Below are positions 40,991 to 47,772 of a stretch of 47,772 nucleotides of DNA, piece by piece. The stretch lies in contig NZ_BDBC01000070.1 in NCBI RefSeq assembly GCF_001612785.1, positions 1-47,772 on the forward strand, read 5' to 3'. The DNA comes from Nocardia beijingensis NBRC 16342 (lineage in GTDB: Bacteria; Actinomycetota; Actinomycetes; Mycobacteriales; Mycobacteriaceae). The position numbers and the translations under genes are program-made. Under the pieces are notes generated by a model. The model searched no databases, had not been told where the DNA came from, and was given only the letters and a program-made list of their open reading frames with translations. The stretch's first letter is position 1. The number at the start of each line of letters is the position of its first letter.

Positions 40991-41066
40991 GGCGGTGTAG
41001 CTCAGTCGGTAGAGCAAACGACTCATAATCGTTGTGTCGCCGGTTCAAGTCCGGCCATCGCTACCA
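40991..41066 (+). tRNA. tRNA-Met (CAU anticodon, elongator type), CCA encoded
   Basis: Acceptor GGCGGTG/CATCGCT with two wobble pairs, D arm AGCTCAGTCGGTAGAGC, anticodon loop CTCATAA giving CAU, T arm CCGGTTCAAGTCCGG, discriminator A and a genomic CCA (41064-41066). The 5' base pairs with the 3' side and there is no C1-A72 mismatch, which marks elongator rather than initiator. rpmG follows 42 bases later. Confidence 0.93.
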
Positions 41067-41108
41067 CAACCGATACAAGCCCATCAGGTACCGGAAAGAA
41101 GGCATATC

Positions 41109-41279
41109 GTGGCCGCGAAGTCCACCGATGTCCGGCCAAAGATCACCTTGGCCTGCGAGCAGTGCAAGCACCGCAACTACATCACCAAGAAGAACCGGCG
41201 CAACGACCCGGACCGGCTGGAGCTGAAGAAGTTCTGCCCGAACTGCGGCACGCACCGGGCGCACCGCGAATCCCGCTAG
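41109..41279 (+). CDS. rpmG: 50S ribosomal protein L33
   Basis: 56 residues of large-subunit protein L33, of the zinc-binding (C+) type: [20 protein letters not shown] and [17 protein letters not shown] carry the two C-x2-C pairs. GTG 41109 is preceded by GAAAGAAGG. It lies between tRNA-Met and hadAB as in mycobacteria (Rv0634B). A zinc-free paralogue elsewhere in the genome is usual in actinobacteria but cannot be seen here. A hairpin follows 73 bases later. Confidence 0.97.
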
Positions 41280-41352
41280 TCATCCACGCGTGACCTACCG
41301 CGTGGTGTAGCGCCGGGAGTCGCATCCCGGTATCTCGGGCCGTGGCACCGCG

Positions 41353-41376
41353 AGGGCCGGACAACTGTCCGGCCCT
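41353..41376 (+). terminator. Hairpin terminator after rpmG
   Basis: AGGGCCGGACA and TGTCCGGCCCT (11 bp) flank an AC loop, followed by GACGCATTTT. Confidence 0.7.
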
Positions 41377-41443
41377 GACGCATTTTCACGGTGTGGGTGC
41401 GGTGGTGAGCGCTCCGCAGACTCCGGTGACGGGGTCAGATAGG

Positions 41444-41449
41444 TACAGT
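41444..41449 (+). promoter_or_regulatory. -10 hexamer TACAGT of hadAB
   Basis: TACAGT ends six bases before the GTG at 41456, as for the leaderless genes in the menaquinone region. It decides the start against longer in-frame alternatives at 41342 and 41404. Confidence 0.6.
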
Positions 41450-41455
41450 CCTCCC

Positions 41456-42526
41456 GTGACAATCAACACCGGTACAGACGAAGCGGTCCAGACGGGCGAG
41501 GCGCTCGACCCCGCGACGAACGCCGCGGCGATGGTCGGACACCACTACCGCGTCGACGACTACTACGAGGTCGGCCGCGAGAAGGTGCGTGAATACGCCC
41601 GCGCCGTGCAGGACTACCACCCGGTGCACTGGGACGAGGACGCGGCGCAGGAGTACGGGTACGACAACCTGCTCGCGCCGGTCACCTTCATCTCCCTGGT
41701 CGGGATTCTCGCTCAGCGCAAGTTGTTCGAAGAGGTCGTCACCGGTTACGACCTCAGCCAGATCATGCAGACCGACCAGATCCTGGAGTTCCACCGCCCG
41801 ATCAAGGTCGGCGACCAGCTCACCTGTGACGTCCACCTGCATTCGTTCCGGCAGGCCTTCGGCGGCGACATCATCGTGACCAAGAACATCGTCACCGCGC
41901 AGAACGACGAGTTGGTGCTCACCACCTACACCACCCTCGTCGGCCGCAGCGGCGGCGACATCGACCCGAACCTCAACGCCGCCGTCCGCAACGTGCTCAT
42001 GCACGGCATCGGCGAGGACGCGCCGGGGCACCGCCCGCGTTCGCTCGCGGTGAGCCAGGCGCCCGCTCCGGTCGTGCCGCCCGCGGAGGGCGTGCGCACG
42101 AAGCACGCCCTGCGGTTCGAGGACGTCTCGGCCGGCGACGAACTGCCCACGCGCATCGTCCGGCTCACCCGCGGCGATCTGGTGAACTACGCGGGCGTCT
42201 CCGGCGACGCCAACCCGATCCACTGGAGCGACGAGGTCGTGAAGCTGGTCGGCCTGGACAACGTGGTCGCGCACGGCATGCTGACCATGGGACTCGGCGG
42301 CGGTTTCGTCACCTCGTGGCTCGGCGACCCCGGCGCGGTCAAGGAATACAACGTTCGCTTCACCAGCCCCGTATACGTCGGCTCCGAGGAGGCCGCCGAA
42401 ATCGAGTACACGGGTAAGGTGAAGTCGGTCGATCCGGAGACCAGGACCGCGGTCGTCGCCATCGTGGCGAAGGCGGCGGGGAAGAAGATCTTCGGCCGCG
42501 CCACCGCGACGGTGCAGCTGGCCTGA
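41456..42526 (+). CDS. hadAB: Fused (3R)-hydroxyacyl-ACP dehydratase HadA/HadB
   Basis: 356 residues joining the two subunits that are separate in M. tuberculosis (Rv0635-Rv0636); the enzyme dehydrates long-chain hydroxyacyl-ACP in mycolic-acid-type FAS-II elongation. The HadA half (about 20-170) has AAMVGHHYRVDDYYEVGREK, YGYDNLLAPVTFISLVGILA and IIVTKNIVTAQNDEL; the HadB half (about 215-356) has RIVRLTRGDLVNYAGVSGDA, NPIHWSDEVVKLVG and VVAHGMLTMGLGGGF. HadB's catalytic D-x4-H is intact (DANPIH). Unexpectedly the HadA half also reads DYHPVH, a second D-x4-H, where mycobacterial HadA lacks the histidine. No separate hadC adjoins. Confidence 0.93.
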   Translation: MTINTGTDEAVQTGEALDPATNAAAMVGHHYRVDDYYEVGREKVREYARAVQDYHPVHWDEDAAQEYGYDNLLAPVTFISLVGILAQRKLFEEVVTGYDLSQIMQTDQILEFHRPIKVGDQLTCDVHLHSFRQAFGGDIIVTKNIVTAQNDELVLTTYTTLVGRSGGDIDPNLNAAVRNVLMHGIGEDAPGHRPRSLAVSQAPAPVVPPAEGVRTKHALRFEDVSAGDELPTRIVRLTRGDLVNYAGVSGDANPIHWSDEVVKLVGLDNVVAHGMLTMGLGGGFVTSWLGDPGAVKEYNVRFTSPVYVGSEEAAEIEYTGKVKSVDPETRTAVVAIVAKAAGKKIFGRATATVQLA

Positions 42527-42545
42527 CCAGGGACAGCGACCCGGA

Positions 42546-42576
42546 TTGGCTAATGGCGCGCACGGTAACGTACACT
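42546..42576 (+). promoter_or_regulatory. Likely promoter of the tRNA-Trp/secE transcript
   Basis: TTGGCT (42546-42551) and TACACT (42571-42576) with a 19-bp spacer lie about 170 bases before tRNA-Trp. The intervening leader contains an inverted repeat GTTGTGT/ACACAAC (42682-42704) and no gene. Confidence 0.45.
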
Positions 42577-42748
42577 CAGGTTTCTGGGGTCGCCAGCCGC
42601 TGCGCGCTGCTCTGAGGGGCTGGTTCCAGGCGGTCCGCGCGGATCGCCCACGGGGCCGGCAACTGCCGGAGTGGCGCGCGTGTTGTGTGGCACCAGGACA
42701 CAACTGAATATCGGAACAGTGGTTGGACAGCCGATATCGTCCGACCGA

Positions 42749-42821
<73 letters not shown>

Positions 42822-42852
42822 CCCTGGATGCCAGCGACGAGAGAGGATCGAC

Positions 42853-42933
42853 GTGAGCGAGCGTAGCGAGCGAGCCATTGGCACAGCGCGCATCGCGCAC
42901 GACGGCACCGAGCGCAGCGAGGAGAAGGCGTGA
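42853..42933 (+). CDS. 26-codon SERSER mini-ORF coupled to secE
   Basis: GTG-AGC-GAG-CGT-AGC-GAG-CGA begins MSERSERAIGTARIAHD..., 26 residues, with GAGAGG six bases upstream and its TGA overlapping the secE GTG (GTGA). The nucleotide sequence is related to the mini-ORF before menE (same length, same stop/start overlap) and to the SERSERI segment fused to the polyprenyl synthase at 36572. It probably couples ribosomes into secE; a function for the peptide itself is not implied. Confidence 0.6.
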   Translation: MSERSERAIGTARIAHDGTERSEEKA

Positions 42934-43328
42934 GCGACGAGCGGGATATTCGCCGCGGCGCACATGCCGCCGACGACGGCGATGACACCGCCGCAGCGGC
43001 ACGGCCGAGCGGAAAGCGGTCCGCGCGGCGGACTCGCGCTGGGTCCGCACAGGTCGACACGGGCGCTCTCGCCACGCTCGACCGCCCGTCGCGGAAGGCA
43101 ACCAAGGCGACCGATCGGGCCGAACGCAAGAAGTCGGGTAATCCGTTCAAGCGTTTGATCAAGTTCCTGCGTGAGGTCATCGCGGAACTGCGCAAGGTGA
43201 TCTGGCCCAACCGGAAGCAGATGGTCACCTATACGAGCGTTGTTCTGGTGTTCGTGATTTTCATGGTCGCGTTCATCAGCGGGTTGGATCTGGCGTTCAT
43301 CAAGGGTGTCAACTGGCTGTTCGGCTAG
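42930..43328 (+). CDS. secE: Preprotein translocase subunit SecE
   Basis: 132 residues. The C-terminal third is the SecE core: the amphipathic helix FKRLIKFLREVIAELRKVIW, the P-N-R-K-Q-M turn and the single membrane helix YTSVVLVFVIFMVAFISGLD. The first 70 residues are a charged, low-complexity cytoplasmic extension, as in other actinobacteria. The GTG overlaps the mini-ORF stop. SecE clamps SecY in the export channel. Followed by nusG in the universal secE-nusG order. Confidence 0.96.
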   Translation: MSDERDIRRGAHAADDGDDTAAAARPSGKRSARRTRAGSAQVDTGALATLDRPSRKATKATDRAERKKSGNPFKRLIKFLREVIAELRKVIWPNRKQMVTYTSVVLVFVIFMVAFISGLDLAFIKGVNWLFG

Positions 43329-43418
43329 CTGAACGACGCCGACGCCGGTAGCCGATCCCGGGGCGGACAGGTGGCAGTTGTTTCGCCGCGCGCCCGGCCC
43401 GGCACGCAGAGGATGTAC

Positions 43419-44234
43419 GTGACGACACAGGAAGCGAGTGCCCCAGTGAGCACCCCGGAGAACGACACACACGACAAGTTCCCGGCCGACGACGCGGTGG
43501 CCGAGCCCACCGACTCCGTCGAGGAGATCGCGACCGACGAGCCCGCGGTCGAGGAATCGGAGCCCGCTGAGTCCGCCCCTGCCGCCCCCGTCGATGCCGA
43601 GCCCGCCGATCCGGTCGCCGAGATGAAGGCAGCGCTGCGGCGCGCCCCCGGCGAGTGGTACGTCATCCACTCCTACGCCGGCTACGAGAACAAGGTGAAG
43701 GCCAACCTCGAGACCCGCGTGCAGAACCTGGACCTGGAGGACTACATCTTCCAGGTCGAGGTGCCCACCGAAGAGGTCACCGAGATCAAGAACGGGCAGC
43801 GCAAGCACGTCAACCGCAAGGTGCTGCCCGGCTACATCCTGGTCCGCATGGAGCTCAACGACGAGTCGTGGGGCGCAGTGCGCAACACCCCCGGTGTCAC
43901 CGGCTTCGTCGGCGCCACCTCGCGCCCGTCGCCGCTGTCCATCGACGACGTGGTGAAGTTCCTCGTCCCCGCCGCGCAGCAGCAGAAGAAGCCCGCCGCG
44001 GCGGCCGCGGCGGCCACCACGGAGACCGGGGGCGGCGAGGTCGCGCCGAAGCCGGTCATCGAGGTCGACTTCGAGGTCGGCGAGTCGGTGACCGTCATGG
44101 ACGGACCGTTCGCGACGCTGCCCGCCAGCATCTCCGAGGTCAACGCCGAGCAGCAGAAGCTCAAGGTGCTCGTGTCGATCTTCGGCCGCGAGACCCCGGT
44201 CGAGCTGGCGTTCACCCAGGTCGCGAAGATCTAG
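43419..44234 (+). CDS. nusG: Transcription termination/antitermination protein NusG
   Basis: 271 residues. An acidic Glu/Pro/Ala-rich N-terminal extension (1-80) precedes the NGN domain (GEWYVIHSYAGYENKVKANL, VLPGYILVRMELNDESWGAV, TPGVTGFVG) and C-terminal KOW domain (FEVGESVTVMDGPFATLPAS, LKVLVSIFGRETPVELAF). An Ala-rich loop AAAAAAATTETGGGE interrupts before KOW. GTG 43419 is chosen because AGAGG lies six bases upstream; ATG 43413 and GTG 43446 are alternatives. It links RNA polymerase with Rho or the ribosome, and precedes rplK. Confidence 0.95.
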   Translation: MTTQEASAPVSTPENDTHDKFPADDAVAEPTDSVEEIATDEPAVEESEPAESAPAAPVDAEPADPVAEMKAALRRAPGEWYVIHSYAGYENKVKANLETRVQNLDLEDYIFQVEVPTEEVTEIKNGQRKHVNRKVLPGYILVRMELNDESWGAVRNTPGVTGFVGATSRPSPLSIDDVVKFLVPAAQQQKKPAAAAAAATTETGGGEVAPKPVIEVDFEVGESVTVMDGPFATLPASISEVNAEQQKLKVLVSIFGRETPVELAFTQVAKI

Positions 44235-44329
44235 ATCGGTTCCGTCCACGACGGGACGATGCGCCCGCGCCGCGGGTCGACGCACCAGACTTGCAAAGAG
44301 CAAGGGACACCAACACCTAGGAAAGAAAG

Positions 44330-44764
44330 ATGCCCCCCAAGAAGAAGAAGCTCGCCGGGATCATCAAGCTCCAGATCCAGGCCGGCCAGGCGAACCCGGC
44401 CCCTCCGGTCGGCCCCGCGCTCGGTCAGCACGGCGTCAACATCATGGAGTTCTGCAAGGCGTACAACGCCGCGACCGAGTCGCAGCGTGGCAACGTCATC
44501 CCGGTCGAGATCTCGGTGTACGAGGACCGGTCGTTCGACTTCAAGCTGAAGACCCCGCCCGCCGCCAAGCTGCTGCTGAAGGCAGCGGGCGTGCAGAAGG
44601 GCTCGGCGGAGCCGCACCGCAACAAGGTCGCCAAGGTGACCATGGACCAGGTGCGCGAGATCGCCAAGACCAAGCAGGAAGATCTGAACGCCAACGACCT
44701 CGATCAGGCGGCCAAGATCATCGCCGGTACCGCGCGTTCGATGGGCATCACCATCGAGGGCTGA
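44330..44764 (+). CDS. rplK: 50S ribosomal protein L11
   Basis: 144 residues: KLAGIIKLQIQAGQANPAPP and VGPALGQHGVNIMEFCKAYN are the strongly conserved N-terminal domain, with the thiostrepton/factor-binding proline-rich loop; NKVAKVTMDQVREIAKTKQE is in the rRNA-binding C-terminal domain. AGGAAAG precedes the ATG. Start of the rplK-rplA pair; the L11 region binds the GTPase centre of 23S rRNA. Confidence 0.98.
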   Translation: MPPKKKKLAGIIKLQIQAGQANPAPPVGPALGQHGVNIMEFCKAYNAATESQRGNVIPVEISVYEDRSFDFKLKTPPAAKLLLKAAGVQKGSAEPHRNKVAKVTMDQVREIAKTKQEDLNANDLDQAAKIIAGTARSMGITIEG

Positions 44765-44839
44765 GCGGAACCGCTCCCCGGTGGGAGGGCCGGCCAGGCC
44801 CGATAACCACGTCTGAACTAGCAACAAGGACAGAGAATC

Positions 44840-45553
44840 ATGGCAAAACGAAGCAAGGCGTACCTCGCCGCGGCCGAGAAGGTCGATCGCACGAAGCTCT
44901 ACTCCCCGCTGGCCGCCGCGCGCCTGGCGAAGGAGACCGCAACCACCAAGACCGACGCGACCGTCGAGGTCGCCGTGCGTCTCGGTGTGGATCCCCGCAA
45001 GGCGGACCAGATGGTTCGCGGCACGGTCAACCTGCCGCACGGCACCGGTAAGACCGCCCGCGTCATCGTCTTCGCCGCAGGCGAGAAGGCCGCCGAGGCC
45101 GAGGCCGCCGGTGCGGACGCCGTCGGCGCCGAGGACCTGATCGAGCGGATCCAGGGCGGCTGGCTGGACTTCGACGCCGCGATCGCCACCCCGGACCAGA
45201 TGGCCAAGGTCGGCCGGATCGCGCGCGTTCTCGGCCCGCGCGGCCTGATGCCGAACCCGAAGACGGGCACGGTCACCACCGACGTGACCAAGGCCGTCAA
45301 CGACATCAAGGGCGGCAAGATCAACTTCCGTGTCGACAAGCAGGCCAACCTGCACTTCGTCATCGGCAAGGCGTCCTTCGACGACAGCAAGCTGGTGGAG
45401 AACTACGGCGCCGCGCTGGACGAGATCCTGCGGGCCAAGCCGTCGACCGCCAAGGGCCGCTACGTCAAGAAGGTGACGGTCTCGACGAACACCGGACCGG
45501 GCATCCCGGTGGACCCGAACCGCACCCGCAACCTCCTCGAAGAGGACGCGTAA
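44840..45553 (+). CDS. rplA: 50S ribosomal protein L1
   Basis: 237 residues: DATVEVAVRLGVDPRKADQM, RGTVNLPHGTGKTARVIVFA, VLGPRGLMPNPKTGTVTTDV and FRVDKQANLHFVIGKASFDD are diagnostic. L1 forms the mobile stalk that releases tRNA from the exit site. In many bacteria it represses its own operon by binding mRNA; no obvious mimic was identified here. A 15-bp hairpin terminator follows. Confidence 0.98.
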   Translation: MAKRSKAYLAAAEKVDRTKLYSPLAAARLAKETATTKTDATVEVAVRLGVDPRKADQMVRGTVNLPHGTGKTARVIVFAAGEKAAEAEAAGADAVGAEDLIERIQGGWLDFDAAIATPDQMAKVGRIARVLGPRGLMPNPKTGTVTTDVTKAVNDIKGGKINFRVDKQANLHFVIGKASFDDSKLVENYGAALDEILRAKPSTAKGRYVKKVTVSTNTGPGIPVDPNRTRNLLEEDA

Positions 45554-45573
45554 ACAGCGGCTGAGCCGAACCA

Positions 45574-45608
45574 CGACGGCGGGAACGCGTACTGCGTTCC
45601 CGCCGTCG
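45574..45608 (+). terminator. Terminator of the rplK-rplA transcript
   Basis: CGACGGCGGGAACGC and GCGTTCCCGCCGTCG form a perfect 15-bp stem with loop GTACT, 20 bases after the rplA stop. Confidence 0.85.
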
Positions 45609-45652
45609 CGCGTTCGCGGACTAATCCGGCCCGCCGCGCGGTTGGGCTCGAT

Positions 45653-46192
45653 GTGACCGTCGTTCTCTTGATCTCGGGCAGCACTCGCGCCGCCTCCACC
45701 AATTCCGCCGCGCTGCGCACCGTCTCGGCCGTCGCCCCGGCGGGTGCCGAAACCGTCTGGTACGACGGCCTGGCGGACCTGCCCGCCTTCAACCCGGACG
45801 ACGACGGCACCGCTCATCCATCGGTTGTCGCTCTGCGCGAACACCTTTCGCGCGCCGACGCCGTGCTGTTCTGCACGCCCGAATACGCGGGTACGTTGCC
45901 GGGCAGCGTGAAGAACTTGCTGGACTGGACCGTCGGCGCGGGCGATCTGCATGACAAACCGGTCGCCTGGATCACCGTCGCGGTCCCAGGGCGCGGTGAC
46001 GGCGCGACCGCGACGCTGCGCAGCGTGCTCGGCTACGTCGGAGCCGACATCGTTTCCGATGCCTGTCTGCGGCTGCCGGTGCTGCGCGAGGACGTCGGTC
46101 CGGACGGATTGATCGCAGGCGCGGAATTCCGGTCCGGCGCCGTGGACGTGCTGCGCGAGCTGGTCCGGCATGCCGAGAGCGCGACGTCGTGA
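45653..46192 (+). CDS. NADPH-dependent FMN reductase-like flavoprotein
   Basis: 179 residues of the flavodoxin-like NADPH_FMN_red family: VVLLISGSTRAASTNSAALR binds FMN phosphate, AVLFCTPEYAGTLPGSVKNL is the family's conserved T/P-E-Y-x-G/S motif and NLLDWTVGAG follows. GTG 45653 is the start; no strong ribosome-binding site is visible. It sits between rplA and the rplJ leader, where mycobacteria carry mycolate methyltransferase genes, so the locus varies between genera. It could supply reduced flavin or detoxify quinones; the partner is unknown. Confidence 0.85.
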   Translation: MTVVLLISGSTRAASTNSAALRTVSAVAPAGAETVWYDGLADLPAFNPDDDGTAHPSVVALREHLSRADAVLFCTPEYAGTLPGSVKNLLDWTVGAGDLHDKPVAWITVAVPGRGDGATATLRSVLGYVGADIVSDACLRLPVLREDVGPDGLIAGAEFRSGAVDVLRELVRHAESATS

Positions 46193-46301
46193 GAACCGTC
46201 ACCGGCGGGGTTTCCCGTCGAGCGGCGTAGTGGAATACACGTCGGCACACAACGATTCGGCGGCCGGACGGTTTCGGTCCGGCATGCGGCCTGACCCCGT
46301 T

Positions 46302-46331
46302 TTGGCAGATGGAGGCCCATCCGGGTACATT
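46302..46331 (+). promoter_or_regulatory. Promoter of the rplJ-rplL operon
   Basis: -35 TTGGCA (46302-46307), 18-bp spacer, -10 TACATT (46326-46331); predicted start near 46338, giving a leader of about 265 bases. Confidence 0.65.
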
Positions 46332-46374
46332 GGAGTTCAGTTATCGACGAGTTCGATCGCTACCCAATCCGTTC

Positions 46375-46536
46375 TACCGAAGACCGTTGGTCGCCGATCC
46401 CGCATGGGTTCGGTCGAAGGTCCGGCGACATTGCCGGCGGCCCACGCAGGGAGAGCCGAGGCTGGGAATTGATCCGGGCGTGCACCGGATCGGTTTTCTG
46501 TTGCGCCCCGGAACGCTCTGCGTTCGGGGCGTTTGT
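46375..46536 (+). promoter_or_regulatory. L10 leader (ribosomal protein L10 autoregulatory RNA)
   Basis: The leader upstream of rplJ contains GAAGACCGTTGGTCGCC (about 46379), then GGCGGCCCACGCAGGGAGAG (about 46438-46457), the conserved kink-turn type element that L10 (with L12) binds in the leader family, and ends with a stem CGCCCCGGAACGC / GCGTTCGGGGCG followed by a T-run. This would let excess L10-L12 cause premature termination. Confidence 0.7.
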
Positions 46537-46540
46537 TTTG
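46504..46540 (+). terminator. Attenuator hairpin in the rplJ leader
   Basis: CGCCCCG-GAACGC pairs with GCGTTC-GGGGCG (one bulged G), loop TCT, then TTTGTTTTG. It is the only hairpin in this part of the window followed by a clear T-run, and it lies before, not after, the coding region, so it looks like an attenuator. Confidence 0.75.
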
Positions 46541-46601
46541 TCGCCGGCCCCTGATCGGTAGTTCGCGTATACGAACCGACCAATCAGAGAGGAGGCGAAG
46601 T

Positions 46602-47141
46602 ATGGCGAAACCCGAGAAGGTCACCGCGGTCGAGGAGATCGCGGAGCAGTTCAAGAGCTCGACGGCCACCGTCGTCACGGAATACCGTGGCCTGTCGGTC
46701 GGCAAGCTCACCGAGCTGCGGCGCGCGCTCGGCGCCGAAGCCACGTACTCCGTCGCCAAGAACACCCTGGTCAAGCGTGCCGCCGCCGAGGCGGGCGTGG
46801 AAGGTCTTGACGAGCTGTTCGTCGGACCGACCGCGATCACCTTCATCACGGGTGAGCCGGTCAACGCGGCCAAGGCCCTGAAGACCTTCGCGAAGGACAA
46901 CAAGGCCCTCATCATCAAGGGCGGCTACATGGACGGCGCTCCGCTGTCCGTGGCCGAGGTCGAGCGGATCGCCGACCTGGAGACCCGCGAGGTGCTGCTG
47001 GCCAAGCTGGCGGGCGCGCTCAAGGGCAACCTCACCAAGGCCGCCGGTCTGTTCAACGCTCCCGCCTCGCAGGTGGCCCGCCTGGCCGCCGCGCTGCAGG
47101 AGAAGAAGCAGGCCGAAGAAGGCGGATCGGCCGCCGAGTAA
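46602..47141 (+). CDS. rplJ: 50S ribosomal protein L10
   Basis: 179 residues. AVEEIAEQFKSSTATVVTEY, RGLSVGKLTELRRALGAEAT and YSVAKNTLVKRAAAEAGVEG are the family N-terminus; the C-terminal helix ASQVARLAAALQEKKQAEEG binds L12 dimers. GGAGG lies eight bases before the ATG. It anchors the stalk that recruits translation factors, and is expected to regulate its own leader. Confidence 0.97.
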   Translation: MAKPEKVTAVEEIAEQFKSSTATVVTEYRGLSVGKLTELRRALGAEATYSVAKNTLVKRAAAEAGVEGLDELFVGPTAITFITGEPVNAAKALKTFAKDNKALIIKGGYMDGAPLSVAEVERIADLETREVLLAKLAGALKGNLTKAAGLFNAPASQVARLAAALQEKKQAEEGGSAAE

Positions 47142-47197
47142 TACCCGTGCGGCACGACCTGCCCGCATAGACATCAACTACCGAAAGGAACACAACA

Positions 47198-47578
47198 ATG
47201 GCCAACGTTGACGAACTGCTCGAGACCTTCGGCAACATGACCCTGCTCGAGCTGTCGGACTTCGTGAAGAAGTTCGAGGAGAAGTTCGAGGTCACCGCGG
47301 CTGCTCCGGTCGCCGTCGCCGCCGTCGGCGGTGCCGCCGCTCCGGCCGAGGCCGCCGAGGAGCAGGACGAGTTCGACGTCGTGCTCGAGGGCGCGGGCGA
47401 CAAGAAGATCCAGGTCATCAAGGTGGTCCGCGAGATCGTCTCCGGCCTGGGCCTGAAGGAAGCCAAGGACCTCGTCGAGAGCGCTCCGAAGCCGATCCTG
47501 GAGAAGGTCGCCAAGGAGGCCGCCGAGGCCGCCAAGGCGAAGCTGGAAGAGGCCGGCGCCAAGGTCTCGGTCAAGTAA
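47198..47578 (+). CDS. rplL: 50S ribosomal protein L7/L12
   Basis: 126 residues. N-terminal dimer domain ANVDELLETFGNMTLLELSD, an Ala-rich hinge (VAAVGGAAAPAEAAEEQ), and the conserved factor-binding domain EFDVVLEGAGDKKIQVIKVV, EIVSGLGLKEAKDLVESAPK. AAAGGA lies upstream. Partner of L10. A hairpin terminator ends the operon. Confidence 0.98.
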   Translation: MANVDELLETFGNMTLLELSDFVKKFEEKFEVTAAAPVAVAAVGGAAAPAEAAEEQDEFDVVLEGAGDKKIQVIKVVREIVSGLGLKEAKDLVESAPKPILEKVAKEAAEAAKAKLEEAGAKVSVK

Positions 47579-47598
47579 TTCACGACCGAACACGCCGA

Positions 47599-47628
47599 AC
47601 GGGCGGTCCCCTTGTGGGGACCGCCCGT
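47599..47628 (+). terminator. Terminator of rplJ-rplL
   Basis: ACGGGCGGTCCCC and GGGGACCGCCCGT (13 bp) with a TTGT loop, followed by TTTGCGTTT. Confidence 0.85.
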
Positions 47629-47772
47629 TTTGCGTTTCTGGCAATCTCGCCGCTATCGCCGATACCGAAAGGATTGCGGAGTTACTACGGAGTCAGGTTG
47701 GGGTGTGCCCGATCTGTCCCATGAGTTACAGTGACCGAACCCACACGTGACGACCGTGATGACCGAGCGCGC
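47629..47772 (+). other. Region after rplL with possible start of a next gene
   Basis: No complete gene is seen. TACAGT at 47727-47732 resembles a -10 box, and several GTG/ATG codons (47731, 47747, 47756, 47759) could start a gene that leaves the window; the GTG at 47731 opens MTEPTRDDRDDRAR, without a stop. Too short to name. Confidence 0.3.

Noticed and set aside
40842..41066. tRNA genes as attachment sites of an integrated element
   Set aside because: No duplicated tRNA 3' end, integrase or mobility gene was found between or after the tRNAs.

Overview
The window is high-GC actinobacterial DNA, most likely Nocardia or a close mycolic-acid-containing relative. The evidence is a fused HadA/HadB dehydratase (mycolate-type FAS-II), an MgtA-like mannosyltransferase, an LppU-like envelope protein, a BldC regulator, menaquinone genes in the gene order I recall from Mycobacterium tuberculosis (Rv0531 to Rv0566c, then Rv0634B to Rv0652), and many TANNNT -10 boxes placed for leaderless mRNAs. 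No prophage, insertion sequence or CRISPR array was seen.

Layout. 1-4.5 kb: XRE regulator (cut by the window edge), tandem-GNAT acetyltransferase, LppU-like protein, a secreted protein, a small membrane protein and bldC. 4.6-7.5 kb: a DUF4229 protein overlapping a Cds1-like cysteine desulfhydrase; a two-gene HTH/Clp-N operon behind a long inverted repeat covering its promoter; a small holin-like membrane protein. 7.5-18.7 kb: menA, an SRPBCC protein, a large SARP/AfsR-type regulator, a DrrAB-like ABC exporter, an operon of a frameshifted LLM oxidoreductase with a hydrolase and an HxlR regulator, ohr and menE. 19-31 kb: VOC protein, menB, PaaI-type thioesterase, menD, small proteins, a TetR/aldo-keto reductase divergent pair and a giant nitrate reductase/flavoprotein fusion. 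31-40 kb: menG, mgtA, DUF3592 and DUF2505 proteins, an AraC/VOC pair behind menJ, polyprenyl synthase, htpX, MarR and a YajQ-family protein. 40-47.8 kb: tRNA-Tyr, -Thr and -Met, rpmG, hadAB, tRNA-Trp, secE, nusG, rplK, rplA, an FMN reductase, and an L10 leader with rplJ and rplL.

How the genes work together. menA, B, D, E, G, the polyprenyl synthase and menJ cover most of menaquinone synthesis and side-chain saturation; menC and menF are not in the window. Several of these genes have a -10 hexamer 6-7 bases before the start codon, suggesting leaderless transcripts. The right end is the translation/secretion block.

Best candidates for new biology: (i) the HTH + Clp-N operon with a 17-bp inverted repeat overlapping both promoter hexamers, which looks like a split version of the ClpC2 decoy/autorepressor; (ii) two related 26-codon 'SERSER' mini-ORFs whose stop codons overlap the starts of menE and secE, with a third copy fused in frame to the polyprenyl synthase; (iii) a 95-bp palindromic repeat at two loci whose arms differ in sequence but stay complementary; (iv) a HadAB fusion in which both hot-dog halves carry a D-x4-H dyad.
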